The notes: a model not told the origin generated them from the sequence alone. A stretch of DNA of 64,000 nucleotides from JBAXTZ01 sp041666525 (GCA_041666525.1 JBAYGT010000014.1:1-64000); one strand, 5' to 3'. Shown: positions 52,212 through 61,523, counted from the first letter of the stretch. Made by a program: numbers and translations.

Positions 52212-52859
52212 TTATATCAATGTAAGTTTCGAAAAATTCTTAATCCGGTATTTCGGCAACGACACTTGCGCTGCGGTCAGTTTCCCATAGCCGTACTCAG
52301 CAAAAACCATGGCAACGGCATTTTTCCGTGCGGCCTGTATGTCACCGATGGTATCGCCGACATACAATGTCTGCGGTTTATTCAATGAATAATTTTGTAT
52401 TAAAGCGGCAATCGATTCATATTTTTCCATGGTTTTTCCCGGCAAAACATTGGGTGAATAAACATCTTCAAAAAAATCCAACAAGCCGCGCAGCTTAAGC
52501 AATCTGCGGGCAGGTTCGACGGCTTTGTTGGTAACCACAAACAACCGTTTCCCGGATTCTTTCAGCTTGGTCAATGTGTCTACTACGCCATCATACGGCA
52601 ACGATTGCTCAAGCGCCGAAGCAAAATACAATCGGCGAAAACTCAGTACAACTGTTGCCACAAATTTATCGTCATATTTCGCCGGAATAAACCGGCGCAT
52701 GATTTCGCCCAGCGGCGGACCAATAAAACTGTAGTTGTCAGGCAAAGGAATATCCAAATCATGTTCAGCCAGCGCCGCAGAAAAAGTTTTCATAATATCC
52801 GGCGCCGTGTGACACAAGGTACCGTCCAGATCGAAAAGATAGTTTGTGTAATTTTTCAT
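52212..52859 (-). CDS. HAD-family phosphatase (phosphoglycolate phosphatase type)
   Basis: The 215-residue HAD hydrolase has motif I LFDLDGTLCHTAPD (nucleophile Asp in D-L-D), a helical cap, motif II LFVVTNKAVEP, motif III Lys in LPGKTMEKYE, and motif IV YVGDTIGDIQAARKN. It matches Gph/PpaX-type phosphatases acting on phosphoglycolate or related small phosphates. The ATG at 52859 follows GGAGTTAT; 11 extra residues upstream are unlikely. Confidence 0.9.
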   Translation of the reverse strand: MKNYTNYLFDLDGTLCHTAPDIMKTFSAALAEHDLDIPLPDNYSFIGPPLGEIMRRFIPAKYDDKFVATVVLSFRRLYFASALEQSLPYDGVVDTLTKLKESGKRLFVVTNKAVEPARRLLKLRGLLDFFEDVYSPNVLPGKTMEKYESIAALIQNYSLNKPQTLYVGDTIGDIQAARKNAVAMVFAEYGYGKLTAAQVSLPKYRIKNFSKLTLI

Positions 52860-52904
52860 ATAACTCCAATTGTTACCAGCGTTTAACGGCATTTATATTT
52901 CGCT

Positions 52905-52936
52905 AAAGCCTCAAAGCCTCAAAGCTTCAAAGCGAA
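52905..52936 (+). repeat. Octamer array upstream of the HAD gene
   Basis: Four units read TAAAGCCT, CAAAGCCT, CAAAGCTT, CAAAGCGA. A fragment of the palindromic element (ATGCATGTTTTTCAGCAAC, 52936-52954) follows directly. Confidence 0.85.
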
Positions 52937-52966
52937 TGCATGTTTTTCAGCAACACCTAACAAGAT

Positions 52967-53079
52967 CGCTCAAAAATGTTCAGGTACAAGGCGCAGCGAG
53001 TATTTCGTAGCGTGGCGTACATAACGTACGCGAGCAAGAAAACGGAGCAGCAACGCAGTAAATGGACATTTTTCAGCAT
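52967..53079. repeat. Palindromic dispersed element, copy 2
   Basis: The ends CGCTCAAAAATGTTCA and TGGACATTTTTCAGCA are inverted repeats, and the inner palindrome is GCGTACATAACGTACGC. It is related to the element at 28458-28575. Together with copy 3 it fills the gene-free stretch 52860-53207. Confidence 0.75.
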
Positions 53080-53092
53080 TACCTTGTAAGAA

Positions 53093-53207
53093 CGCTCAAA
53101 AGTGCGTAGCTGCGCGACGTAACGAGCATTGTGACGCGCCGTGTACTGATAAGTACACAAGCTAGCAAGCGCAGGAACAACAAAGCAGATGCACACTTTT
53201 CAGTGTT
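53093..53207. repeat. Palindromic dispersed element, copy 3
   Basis: The ends CGCTCAAAAGTGCGTA and GATGCACACTTTTCAGTG are inverted repeats, with inner palindrome GTGTACTGATAAGTACAC. It is in tandem with copy 2 and reaches the stop codon of the ABC-F gene. Confidence 0.75.
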
Positions 53208-54764
53208 CTAAATGATTTTGGTTGTCCAGTTACCAACGTTCCAGACATCACTAACCCAATCCTCGTAAAAATCCGGTTCGTGCGACACCAACAACACTGT
53301 TCCTTTGTATTCACGCAACGCCCGCTTCAGCTCCGCCTTCGCGTCAATATCCAAATGGTTGGTCGGCTCATCGAGTAACAGCCAGTTTACGTCCTGCAAC
53401 ATCAATTTGCACAGCCGGACTTTGGCATTCTCGCCACCGCTTAGCACCCGCATTTGGCTGATAATATGTTCATTAGTCAATCCGCAACGTGCCAACGCCG
53501 CCCGCACTTCATAATTAGACATTCCCGGATAGGCGTTCCATACTTCCTCAAGCGCTGTATTACTGTTGTCACGCGCCGATTCTTGCTCAAAATAACCGGG
53601 GATAACGTAGGGATCGCGGGCAATTTCGCCGCCGAACGGTTCAACAATTCCCATCAGCGTTTTCAACAATGTCGATTTACCCAAGCCATTCACGCCGCAA
53701 ATCGCAATTTTCTGGCCGCGTTCCAAAACCACATCGACCGGTTTAGTCAACGGCTCGTCATAGCCAAGCACCAATCCGTAAGATTCGATTATAAACCGTC
53801 CCGGAGTGCGCGCCATCCGGAAATGAAATGTCGGTTTGGGTTTTTCTTTCTGCAACTCGATCATTTCCATTTTGTCTAACTTTTTTTGACGACTGCTGGC
53901 AATTCCGCGCGTTGCCACCCGCGCCTTGTTGCGGGCAATAAAGTCCTCTAGCTGGGCAACTTCCTGCTGCTGACGGCCAAAGGCTTTTATTTCCTGACTT
54001 TTTTTCATTTCATACATCTGCAAAAATGCATCATAGTTGCCGGTATAGCGGGTAAGCAATGTGTTCTCGACATGATAGATAACATTTATTACTGAGTTTA
54101 AAAAAGGAATATCATGCGATACCAAAATAAAACTGTTTTCATAATTATTCAAAAACCGCTTGAGCCATTCGATATGTTCAAAATCAAGATAGTTCGTCGG
54201 CTCGTCCAGAATCAAAATTGTCGGGTTCTGCAACAACAGTTTGGTCAACAATACCTTGGTACGCTGACCGCCGCTTAATTCCGCGACATCGCGATCCAAT
54301 CCGACATCCGTCAAACCCAGCCCGCGTGCGAACTCTTCAATTCGGGCATCGAGCGTATAAAATCCGCCATGTTCCAAATCATCCTGAATTTCACCGACCG
54401 TTTCCATCATTTGCTCGAGTTCTGCCGGTTCGGCGTCCGCCATCTTGTCATAAAGCGTCAGCATCTCGGTTTCCATGTCAAACATACTTTGAAAGGCCTC
54501 GCGCAATACTTCGCGAATCGTTTTGCCGCGGGTCAGCGATGTGTGCTGATCCAGATAGCCCACCGTCACCCGGCTCGACCAGGAAACTTTTCCGGCATCA
54601 GGCACCAATTGCCCGGTAATTATATTTAAAAACGTCGACTTTCCTTCACCGTTGGCGCCAAAAAAACCAACGTGTTCGCCTTTTAGCAACCGCAACGACA
54701 CATCTTCCAGGATTGCCCGCGCACCAAATCCATGGGTAACGTTCTCAACATTCAATACACTCAT
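53208..54764 (-). CDS. ABC-F family ATPase
   Basis: The 518-residue protein has two ABC domains without membrane helices. The first has Walker A GANGEGKST and signature LSGGQRTKV; the second has GVNGLGKST and LSGGENAKV. A linker between them (about residues 225-305) is rich in charged helix (EMKKSQEIKAFGRQQQEV). ABC-F proteins act on the ribosome, in translation control or antibiotic protection. The short linker and arm suggest a YkpA/YbiT-like housekeeping type rather than a resistance type. AGGAG lies nine bases before the start. Confidence 0.93.
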   Translation of the reverse strand: MSVLNVENVTHGFGARAILEDVSLRLLKGEHVGFFGANGEGKSTFLNIITGQLVPDAGKVSWSSRVTVGYLDQHTSLTRGKTIREVLREAFQSMFDMETEMLTLYDKMADAEPAELEQMMETVGEIQDDLEHGGFYTLDARIEEFARGLGLTDVGLDRDVAELSGGQRTKVLLTKLLLQNPTILILDEPTNYLDFEHIEWLKRFLNNYENSFILVSHDIPFLNSVINVIYHVENTLLTRYTGNYDAFLQMYEMKKSQEIKAFGRQQQEVAQLEDFIARNKARVATRGIASSRQKKLDKMEMIELQKEKPKPTFHFRMARTPGRFIIESYGLVLGYDEPLTKPVDVVLERGQKIAICGVNGLGKSTLLKTLMGIVEPFGGEIARDPYVIPGYFEQESARDNSNTALEEVWNAYPGMSNYEVRAALARCGLTNEHIISQMRVLSGGENAKVRLCKLMLQDVNWLLLDEPTNHLDIDAKAELKRALREYKGTVLLVSHEPDFYEDWVSDVWNVGNWTTKII

Positions 54765-54784
54765 TACACCGCACTCCTATCCAA

Positions 54785-54812
54785 AACAAAAAGCTCCAGC
54801 AGGAGCTTTTGC
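54785..54812 (-). terminator. Terminator of the MFS gene
   Basis: The stem AAAGCTCC/GGAGCTTT with loop AGCA (54791-54810 region) is followed on the minus strand by T-rich sequence, 45 bases past the MFS stop codon at 54857. Confidence 0.75.
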
Positions 54813-54856
54813 TATTTTAAACGAAATTGTATGAAAGCTCAAGTGTTTTCCGGTTG

Positions 54857-55987
54857 TTATCTATCCACACGCCAGCGCAACCCGATCAGTAACGTCAACA
54901 AGCAAGCGGTAACCATCAACGCCACCAACCCGTACCGTGCCGAGAACGTATATAACCCGCCCGCCAGCAGCGGTCCGGCGAAATTACCAAAGCCTTCCAT
55001 CGTTATTAACGCTGCCTGATAACCAAGCAACTCGCTGCCGGAATGGCGTTCACCGTTGAGCGTAACCACTAAAGTAAAAATCGAAGACAATGCTCCGCCC
55101 CAAACAAACAACAATCCATACGCCAGATAATTATATTCAAGCGCCAGCGGCAAAAACAGCGGCAGTAATCCCGACAGCACTATCGCCGCGAGCAGCAACC
55201 GCTCCCGGTGCATGCGGTCGGCCAGCCAACCGATTGGAAGCTGCCAGATAATTGCGCCGCACATCGTAGCCGTCGCCAATAACGACGGCTGCACAGAATA
55301 CAACGCTGAATCCCGCCCCAAAAGCGGCACAAAATCCAATGCCCACACGTCCAGTGCTGCCACCAGCGCTATCGCCGTCAACAACACCGGTTCGCGTTTG
55401 AATATCCGCACCAGCGAAATTTTCACCATTTGCTCCATGTCCTCAGGTACTCGCAAGCGTATCAGCAGCAACAATGCACACAGCACAAACAACGCGCACA
55501 ATAACAACGGCGTAGTCCCCTCGGTACCGCTGAACGCCAATAGCGCCGGACCAACCGCGTAGCCCGCCGATAACATCGTGGTATAACCCCCGATTATCCG
55601 CCCGCGTCGATTTTCTTTAGCCAAAGTATTGACCGCGGTATCACAAATTGCAAACACTGCTGAATTGCCCAATCCGATCACAAACAGCAACACAGCCCAA
55701 CACCACAAATCATTAACCGCTACCATGCTCAAATAGGCGGCAATCACCGCAACGGCGGCAAATAACAACGCCGGTTTACTGCCCAATTTTCCGGCTAACC
55801 GTTGCACAAATGGTCCGGCAAAAAACATCGCTCCTACCGGCAATGCTGTCAGAATTCCAATCTGCCAGCCGGCAGCTCCGGCTCCGGCAAGATGCAACGC
55901 GATATAAGGACCGATAATTCCCACCGTACAAGCGATGAAAAACATCAACAGCAAAACGACAATGAGATCTTTTGTTACAACCTTCAT
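54857..55987 (-). CDS. MFS transporter, drug-exporter-like
   Basis: The 376-residue protein has 12 helices. The N-terminal half has the MFS pattern GPYIALHLAGAGAAGWQIG and, after helix 4, the GLGNSAVFAICDTAVN segment; a second half with LPIGWLADRMHRERLL (loop 8-9 motif) follows. Members are mostly proton-driven exporters; the substrate is unknown. It follows pyrB by ten bases and shares its transcript. Confidence 0.85.
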   Translation of the reverse strand: MKVVTKDLIVVLLLMFFIACTVGIIGPYIALHLAGAGAAGWQIGILTALPVGAMFFAGPFVQRLAGKLGSKPALLFAAVAVIAAYLSMVAVNDLWCWAVLLFVIGLGNSAVFAICDTAVNTLAKENRRGRIIGGYTTMLSAGYAVGPALLAFSGTEGTTPLLLCALFVLCALLLLIRLRVPEDMEQMVKISLVRIFKREPVLLTAIALVAALDVWALDFVPLLGRDSALYSVQPSLLATATMCGAIIWQLPIGWLADRMHRERLLLAAIVLSGLLPLFLPLALEYNYLAYGLLFVWGGALSSIFTLVVTLNGERHSGSELLGYQAALITMEGFGNFAGPLLAGGLYTFSARYGLVALMVTACLLTLLIGLRWRVDR

Positions 55988-55997
55988 TCTGCCTGCT

Positions 55998-56912
55998 TCA
56001 ATTCGGTTTCGTTCCGTTCATTACTCCGTCCAGCAGCGCCATGCGGATATACATGCCGTTGTGCGTCTGCTCGAAATACAGCGCCCGCGGATCATCATCC
56101 ATTTCACTCGCGATTTCAGCGTTGCGCGGCAACGGATGCAATAACAGTGTAGTTGCGGAAAATCGGTTCATAACGTTTTTATCAATAATAAATTCTTTTA
56201 TCTCGATACCGGCATTCTCAAACCGCTCCAGTTGGGTGCGAGTTTGATAGATAACATCAACGTCCGCCGGAACATCGGCAAACGTCTGGCAGGCAAAATA
56301 TCTTGCGCCATGTTCTTCGACATAATCAATATATTCCTGCGGCAGTGCCAGCGCTTCGCAACTCAACCCGTATATCGTGATATTTTTGTAGAGCGTCAGC
56401 AGCTTCACCAGCGAATGTACTGTCCGGCCATAACGCAAATCGCCGACCACCGCGACCGTTATTCCATCAATTCCCGGTTTGTGCCGGAAAATCGTATACA
56501 TATCGAGCAGTCCCTGCGTCGGATGCTCGCCACTCCCGGCTCCGGCGTTGAAAATCGGAACAGTTGCGACACTCGCGGCAGCAGTTGCCGAATTTTTGTC
56601 ATAATGCCGCATGACAATTGCATCGCAGTAGCCCTGCACAACCCGGACTGTATCTTCGATGCTTTCGCCTTTGATTGCCGAAGACGCTTCTTTGGCATTT
56701 TCGGTACTAATATTTTTGCCGCCCAACCGCAAGATTGCCGCTTCAAATGACAAGCGGGTACGGGTACTTGGTTCGTAAAAAAGCGTAGCAACAACTTTGT
56801 TTTCCAAGCTGTTGCTATATTTCCCAGGATTATTCCGTATGTCGTCAGTATGTATAAACAACTCTTCCAAACTACTGCGCGAAAACTGCTCGCAGCTGAT
56901 TATGTGCTTCAT
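55998..56912 (-). CDS. pyrB: Aspartate carbamoyltransferase catalytic subunit
   Basis: The 304-residue enzyme of pyrimidine synthesis has the carbamoyl-phosphate site YEPSTRTRLSFEAA (near 50-63), AGSGEHPTQGLLDMYTI, and HPLPRNAEI near the C-terminus. It makes carbamoyl aspartate. No regulatory subunit gene (pyrI) or other pyr genes are next to it, apart from the OPRT-like gene far away. GGGAGACAAT precedes the start. Confidence 0.96.
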   Translation of the reverse strand: MKHIISCEQFSRSSLEELFIHTDDIRNNPGKYSNSLENKVVATLFYEPSTRTRLSFEAAILRLGGKNISTENAKEASSAIKGESIEDTVRVVQGYCDAIVMRHYDKNSATAAASVATVPIFNAGAGSGEHPTQGLLDMYTIFRHKPGIDGITVAVVGDLRYGRTVHSLVKLLTLYKNITIYGLSCEALALPQEYIDYVEEHGARYFACQTFADVPADVDVIYQTRTQLERFENAGIEIKEFIIDKNVMNRFSATTLLLHPLPRNAEIASEMDDDPRALYFEQTHNGMYIRMALLDGVMNGTKPN

Positions 56913-56925
56913 ATTGTCTCCCGTG

Positions 56926-57618
56926 TCATATTTTCAAATAATAATGCCCGAGCAATTTCAGCTCATCAGAAAATTCATACACCAGCGGCACGCCGGTGGG
57001 AATGTTTAATTCAACAATTTCATCATCACTAATATCGTCGAGGTGCTTTACCAGCGCACGCAAGCTGTTGCCATGCGCAGCAATAATAATTTGCCGACCA
57101 GCTTGCAACTGCGGCACAATTCGGTTCTGCCAATAGGGAACGACCCGTGCCACAGTATCGAACAACGACTCACAGCGTGGCAACAATTCCGGCGCTACGT
57201 TGCTGTAGCGCCGGTCAAATTTAGCCGAGCGCGGGTCGTCCTCAACCAGCTCCGGCGGTCGAACAGCATAACTGCGCCGCCAGATTTTCACTTGCTCATC
57301 GCCGTATTTCGCTGCCGTGTCGGCTTTGTTTAGTCCCTGCAGTGCTCCATAATGGCGCTCGTTGAGCAACCATGATTTCTCCACATCTATCCACGACTGA
57401 TCCAATTCTTCCAAAACAATATCCAGTGTCTTTATCGCCCGCTGCAACCGTGATGTGAACGCACAATCAAACAGAAAACCCTGCTCGCCTAACAGCTTTC
57501 CGGCACGTTTGGCTTCGGCCTCACCTTCACTACACAGCCGGACATCAGTCCAACCGGTAAACCGGTTTTCTTTGTTCCACTGGCTCTCGCCGTGGCGAAT
57601 AAGCACTATTCGTTTCAT
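56926..57618 (-). CDS. gpmA: 2,3-bisphosphoglycerate-dependent phosphoglycerate mutase
   Basis: The 230-residue histidine phosphatase-fold enzyme has LIRHGESQWNKENRFTGW (phospho-histidine), the acid segment NERHYGALQGLNKAD, and AHGNSLRALVKHL. It interconverts 3- and 2-phosphoglycerate in glycolysis. The ATG at 57618 gives MKRIVLIRHG and has GGGTGATAAAT before it. Next to class I aldolase, it forms a small glycolytic pair. Confidence 0.96.
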   Translation of the reverse strand: MKRIVLIRHGESQWNKENRFTGWTDVRLCSEGEAEAKRAGKLLGEQGFLFDCAFTSRLQRAIKTLDIVLEELDQSWIDVEKSWLLNERHYGALQGLNKADTAAKYGDEQVKIWRRSYAVRPPELVEDDPRSAKFDRRYSNVAPELLPRCESLFDTVARVVPYWQNRIVPQLQAGRQIIIAAHGNSLRALVKHLDDISDDEIVELNIPTGVPLVYEFSDELKLLGHYYLKI

Positions 57619-57639
57619 ATTTATCACCCTGTTGTCAAA

Positions 57640-58716
57640 TTACGCAATCGTAATGTTTTTTTCCAAATAGACCGACTGAATGGCATTTATCAAGTCAACG
57701 CCTTCGGCAAACGGCTTTTGGAAGGCTTTACGGCCAACAATTAGTCCGGCGCCGCCGGCACGTTTGTTGATAACCGCCGTCCGTACCGCAGCAGCAACGT
57801 CATTGGCGCCTGATGCGCCGCCGGAATTTATCAGGCCGATTTTGCCCATATAATTGTTGACGACCTGATAACGTGTCAAATCAATCGGATTGTCTGATGC
57901 CAACTCGGTGTAAATGCGCTCATCAAATTTTCCATAATGACTGTCGCCCATATTAAGCGCCTTATAACCGCCGTTATTAGTCGGCAGTTTTTGCTTAACA
58001 ATATCGGCTTCGATAGTTACACCAAGATGATTGGCTTGTCCGGTCAAATCTGCTGCTTCATGATAATCTTTATCTTTCTTGAATGCCGAATTGCGCAAAT
58101 AGCACCACAAAATCGTGAACATCCCGCGGGCATGCGCCTGTTCAAAAGCCTTGCTCACTTCGACAATTTGCCGGTCAGCCTGTTGTGAGCCGAAATATAT
58201 TGTCGCACCAACACCGGCCGCGCCCATATTGTAAGCCTGATCGACTGATGCGAACATGATCTGATCCGCCGGATTCGGGAAAGTTAGCAATTCGTTATGA
58301 TTAATCTTGACCACAAACGGAATTTTGTGCGCATATTTACGGGCAACCATCCCCAGCACGCCAAGAGTTGACGCAACGCCGTTGCAACCGGCCGCCAATG
58401 CCAGCTTTACGATATTTTCCGGATCGAAATACATCGGATTTTTGGCAAACGATGCGCCGCCAGAATGTTCAATACCCTGGTCGACCGGAAATATTGATAC
58501 ATAACCGGTATTAGCCAAATGGCCGCTGTTATACAACCAGGTTAAATTGCCAAGTGTGCGATTGTTGCGGTCCGACGCCGAGAACGACTGATCGACAAAA
58601 TCCGGGTTCGGTAAATGCAGCATGTCTTTAGAAACTTTGGGGCTGTTAAAATCCAGCAAAGTTGCGCGTTCATTTCCCAACAACGTCTCGATTTTTGCGA
58701 TAGTAAGTCTGTTCAT
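57640..58716 (-). CDS. fbaB: Class I fructose-bisphosphate aldolase (FbaB/DhnA type)
   Basis: The 358-residue DeoC/FbaB-family barrel has FPVDQGIEHSGGASFAKNP, FVVKINHNELLTFPNP, and the region with the Schiff-base lysine, EADIVKQKLP, followed by LINSGGASG and LIVGRKAFQKP (phosphate site). It cleaves fructose 1,6-bisphosphate without a metal. Length is as in E. coli FbaB. GAGGTGAAATT precedes the start. Confidence 0.93.
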   Translation of the reverse strand: MNRLTIAKIETLLGNERATLLDFNSPKVSKDMLHLPNPDFVDQSFSASDRNNRTLGNLTWLYNSGHLANTGYVSIFPVDQGIEHSGGASFAKNPMYFDPENIVKLALAAGCNGVASTLGVLGMVARKYAHKIPFVVKINHNELLTFPNPADQIMFASVDQAYNMGAAGVGATIYFGSQQADRQIVEVSKAFEQAHARGMFTILWCYLRNSAFKKDKDYHEAADLTGQANHLGVTIEADIVKQKLPTNNGGYKALNMGDSHYGKFDERIYTELASDNPIDLTRYQVVNNYMGKIGLINSGGASGANDVAAAVRTAVINKRAGGAGLIVGRKAFQKPFAEGVDLINAIQSVYLEKNITIA

Positions 58717-58814
58717 AATTTCACCTCAACAATTATTCCGTACTACAAATATTCTACTATTCATCAACAAAATAGTCCATGAATTTCATTGCCGATACTG
58801 CGTCGAATAAATCG

Positions 58815-59366
58815 CTAATCCAAAGCAACATTACACAGATGCAGCAACAACGCAGTCAGCGTCAGTCCACATTTTATTTCGTTGCGCTTTATCATAGCAT
58901 CAATCGTTTGCAAGTCGAACCAAGCAGATTCGCTGACCTCGCTTTCGTCAAAATTGTCTGATTGCGCCCGGTTCGAATCAACTTCACCACGTACCAAAAT
59001 GCATTCCTTATTAGAGATTCCGTTCATCGGGTAATAGCGATGAATTTCCGAAAGTTTATGAATATGGTAGCCGCTTTCTTCAAACACTTCACGCGCCGCG
59101 GCAACAGTCGCCGGCTCACCGGAATCAACCATTCCCGCCGGAATTTCCCAACCATGTGTACCAGTCGGATAACGATAAGCCTTCACTAACAGAACTTCGT
59201 TTCGCTCATTGGTCACAATACAACCAACGTCTGTGTATTCGAAATCTACAATATGATAGCGTTCGATCAATGCCCCGTTCGGCGCAATAACTCTGTCAGC
59301 AAACAGGTTAACCCACTTGCTGCGATATACAATTTCACGCGACAGACGTTCGAATTTATTATTCAC
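58815..59366 (-). CDS. NUDIX hydrolase (ADP-ribose pyrophosphatase type)
   Basis: The 183-residue protein has the complete NUDIX box from GMVDSGEPATVAAAREVF to EESGY (G-x5-E-x7-RE-x-EE-x-G). The upstream YPTGTHGWEIPAG segment is typical of ADP-sugar pyrophosphatases. It cleaves ADP-ribose or similar nucleotide sugars with Mg or Mn. It starts at GTG with only a weak binding site. The 98 bases between it and the aldolase gene show no clear signal. Confidence 0.9.
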   Translation of the reverse strand: MNNKFERLSREIVYRSKWVNLFADRVIAPNGALIERYHIVDFEYTDVGCIVTNERNEVLLVKAYRYPTGTHGWEIPAGMVDSGEPATVAAAREVFEESGYHIHKLSEIHRYYPMNGISNKECILVRGEVDSNRAQSDNFDESEVSESAWFDLQTIDAMIKRNEIKCGLTLTALLLHLCNVALD

Positions 59367-59453
59367 TATTGTTTTCTCTTTTCCTTCTATTTCATTCCAG
59401 CGTCTTGTTTAACACAGTGTTCGCGTCGTTATCAGCATTAACGTTACAATCTG

Positions 59454-59493
59454 TTTTTTTCAAATTGCTCAGCGCTGAGCAATTTGAAAAAAT
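59454..59493. terminator. Perfect palindromic terminator
   Basis: A 19-base arm repeats as its reverse complement around AGCGCT, with T7 at the start and A6 at the end. It works for the minus-strand gene ending at 59545. Confidence 0.9.
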
Positions 59494-59544
59494 TTCGAAA
59501 GTTGTATCGCCTGTTGCCAGCGCCGTATCAATGAATCGCCGGTG

Positions 59545-60222
59545 TTATGCGTTCCCTCTGCACGCCTTAATGCAATAACCACAAGTATGCTTTCGACCAA
59601 TTTTTGCTATCGCGTCTAACCGCCAGTTGTTGCACACATACGCATCAAACAACTCTTCGCGTCGCATACCGGCGCTCCAATTGTGATTTTTGATCGCACC
59701 GCACGGACAGGCTTGCACGCAGCGGTTGCAGTTGCCGCACTTACTCTCTTCCACCGGTGACGCGGTTTGAAACTGTGCATTTGTTAATACAGTGCACAGT
59801 TTGACTCGCGAACCATATTCTGGCGTAACCAGCAACGAGTTTTTTCCAATCCAACCTAGTCCGGCGCGTGTAGCCGCGAATTTATGTGAAAAACAATTTA
59901 GATTATCGAGCTGTTCGTTGCATTCAATGATCTGGCTAATCGGAATAACCTTGTAGCCGTAACCCCATTCAGCCAATTTCATTGAAATAATCGTCGCCAA
60001 CTCATCAACAACTGGATTCAGCGAGGATAGCTGCCGGTGGAATTGCTCCTCATCTTCAATTATTGCCGCGTCATATTTAACGGCAAAGGAAATCGCAACC
60101 GGATATGCACCGGATAGCTCATCAACCCGTATCGATATGTCACCATAGCCAACGAGTGCTGCGCCATGATTTATTAATGCTTCTGTCAGCAGTACTTGCT
60201 GTTGCGAAATAATATGCTCCAT
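59545..60222 (-). CDS. Double [4Fe-4S] protein, epoxyqueuosine reductase-like
   Basis: The 225-residue protein has the C-terminal pattern of QueG-like proteins: CGNCNRCVQACPCGAI and a second set VCNNW...HTCGYCIKAC, giving two [4Fe-4S] clusters. Before them are AATRAGLGWIGKNSLLVTPEYGS and SCKS-type residues. It is shorter than QueG (about 380 residues) and lacks its N-terminal half, so it belongs to the short QueG-like group of unknown reductases. The start at ATG 60222 or an upstream TTG (60228) is uncertain. Confidence 0.8.
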   Translation of the reverse strand: MEHIISQQQVLLTEALINHGAALVGYGDISIRVDELSGAYPVAISFAVKYDAAIIEDEEQFHRQLSSLNPVVDELATIISMKLAEWGYGYKVIPISQIIECNEQLDNLNCFSHKFAATRAGLGWIGKNSLLVTPEYGSRVKLCTVLTNAQFQTASPVEESKCGNCNRCVQACPCGAIKNHNWSAGMRREELFDAYVCNNWRLDAIAKIGRKHTCGYCIKACRGNA

Positions 60223-60313
60223 GATCAACTATCCACCTTGCTGAAAGTTTATTAACATGATCGTATTTCTAATGCGCATATGCAAGACAAAAGAAGGCGC
60301 GCGAGCGAAAGGT

Positions 60314-60892
60314 TCATTTCATCCCAAATATTATCGCCTCAACACCGGCAATGATAATATGTAGCACTGCCATGTGAACTTCCTGAATTTTGTCGGAAGT
60401 TTCACCTTTAACAATCAACTCGTAGTCACCAACGCCTTTAAGCGCACCACCGCTTTTACCGAGTAGCGTTACAACAATTACACCGCGCTCTTTGGCAACT
60501 TGTACTGCTTTGATAATATTCGGTGAATTGCCACTGGTTGAAATCGCCACAAAAACATCGTCCGCTACACCGAATGCTTCAATACCGCGCGAAAAAATAT
60601 CGTCGAAACCATAATCATTGCCCACACAAGTAATATGTGCCGGATCGGCAAAGCTGATCACCGGCAACGCCTTGCGGTCTTTGCGGAACCGTCCGGTAAA
60701 TTCTTCGGCAAAATGGATCGCATCACAAGCGCTGCCACCGTTACCGGCAATCATCACTTTTTTGCCACTAGTGAAAGTATCCGCTATTACTCGAGAAATT
60801 TGCGCGATAATTTCAATGTTTTCCGGTTTGCTGAATTCGGAAAAGGCTTTGATCGTTGCGTCCCATTCTTTTTGAATCAAATTTTTATACAT
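60314..60892 (-). CDS. SIS-domain sedoheptulose-7-phosphate isomerase-like protein
   Basis: The 192-residue protein has the GmhA pattern: VMIAGNGGSACDAIHFAEEFTGRF (52-75), FVAISTSGNSPNIIKAV with the phosphate-binding S-T-S-G-N-S, and a C-terminal HxxE-like helix (IQEVHMAVLHIII). GmhA makes D-glycero-manno-heptose 7-phosphate for the LPS core. If that role holds, it supports an LPS-containing outer membrane. No other heptose genes are adjacent. The start is chosen at MYKNLIQKEW; an in-frame ATG at 60946 is possible. Confidence 0.85.
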   Translation of the reverse strand: MYKNLIQKEWDATIKAFSEFSKPENIEIIAQISRVIADTFTSGKKVMIAGNGGSACDAIHFAEEFTGRFRKDRKALPVISFADPAHITCVGNDYGFDDIFSRGIEAFGVADDVFVAISTSGNSPNIIKAVQVAKERGVIVVTLLGKSGGALKGVGDYELIVKGETSDKIQEVHMAVLHIIIAGVEAIIFGMK

Positions 60893-60981
60893 TTTTTCAA
60901 CACTTCTTTCGTCTATATTTTTTGTTTGCAGCGACTTCTGTTGCATAACTGCGCATTATGTAGAGCATTTTCCGAGTTTTT

Positions 60982-61500
60982 CTACACCCAACTCAAAATG
61001 CTTTCATCCAACGGCTTGCGTCTGGATTTTGATGTTTTTTCCGGATAGCCCAGCGTTATCACCGCCATTAACTTCAACCCTTGTGGTATAACCAATAACT
61101 CATTTACTTTATCCTGATTTTTCAGTATCTCGCCAATCCAGCAAGTACCCAAACCAATACTATGCGCAGCCAGCAGAATGTTTTGAATAGCCGCGCCGAT
61201 TGCCTGCATGTGTTTCATTTCAGCATCAAAAATCGAATTGTCAACTCTACTTCGATCGTAATAAACGGCAATCAGGCACGGAGCTGTCCGTACCCAGTTA
61301 CCAAAGACGGTCAAATCAGCCAGTTCACTTATCGTCGTTTCATTGGTAATAACAACAAATTTCCACGGCTGCAGGTTATTACCGGACGGTGCCCAACTTG
61401 CGGCTTCAAGTATTTGCTCAATCACGCTGCGGTCAACTTTAGCACGCTTGTATGACCTAACACTGCGGCGGGTTTTTATCGCTGACAATACTTCGTTCAT
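60982..61500 (-). CDS. Nitroreductase-family protein
   Basis: The 172-residue flavoprotein begins MNEVLSAIKTRRSVRSYK (FMN phosphate site RRSVR), followed by EAASWAPSGNNLQPWKFVVI, AAIQNILLAAHSIGLGTCWIG and a GYPEK end. It would reduce nitro or other electrophilic compounds with NAD(P)H. GAGGGAGTATTT precedes the ATG at 61500. It follows a GNAT gene closely. Confidence 0.9.
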   Translation of the reverse strand: MNEVLSAIKTRRSVRSYKRAKVDRSVIEQILEAASWAPSGNNLQPWKFVVITNETTISELADLTVFGNWVRTAPCLIAVYYDRSRVDNSIFDAEMKHMQAIGAAIQNILLAAHSIGLGTCWIGEILKNQDKVNELLVIPQGLKLMAVITLGYPEKTSKSRRKPLDESILSWV

Positions 61501-61523
61501 AAATACTCCCTCAATACCTATTT

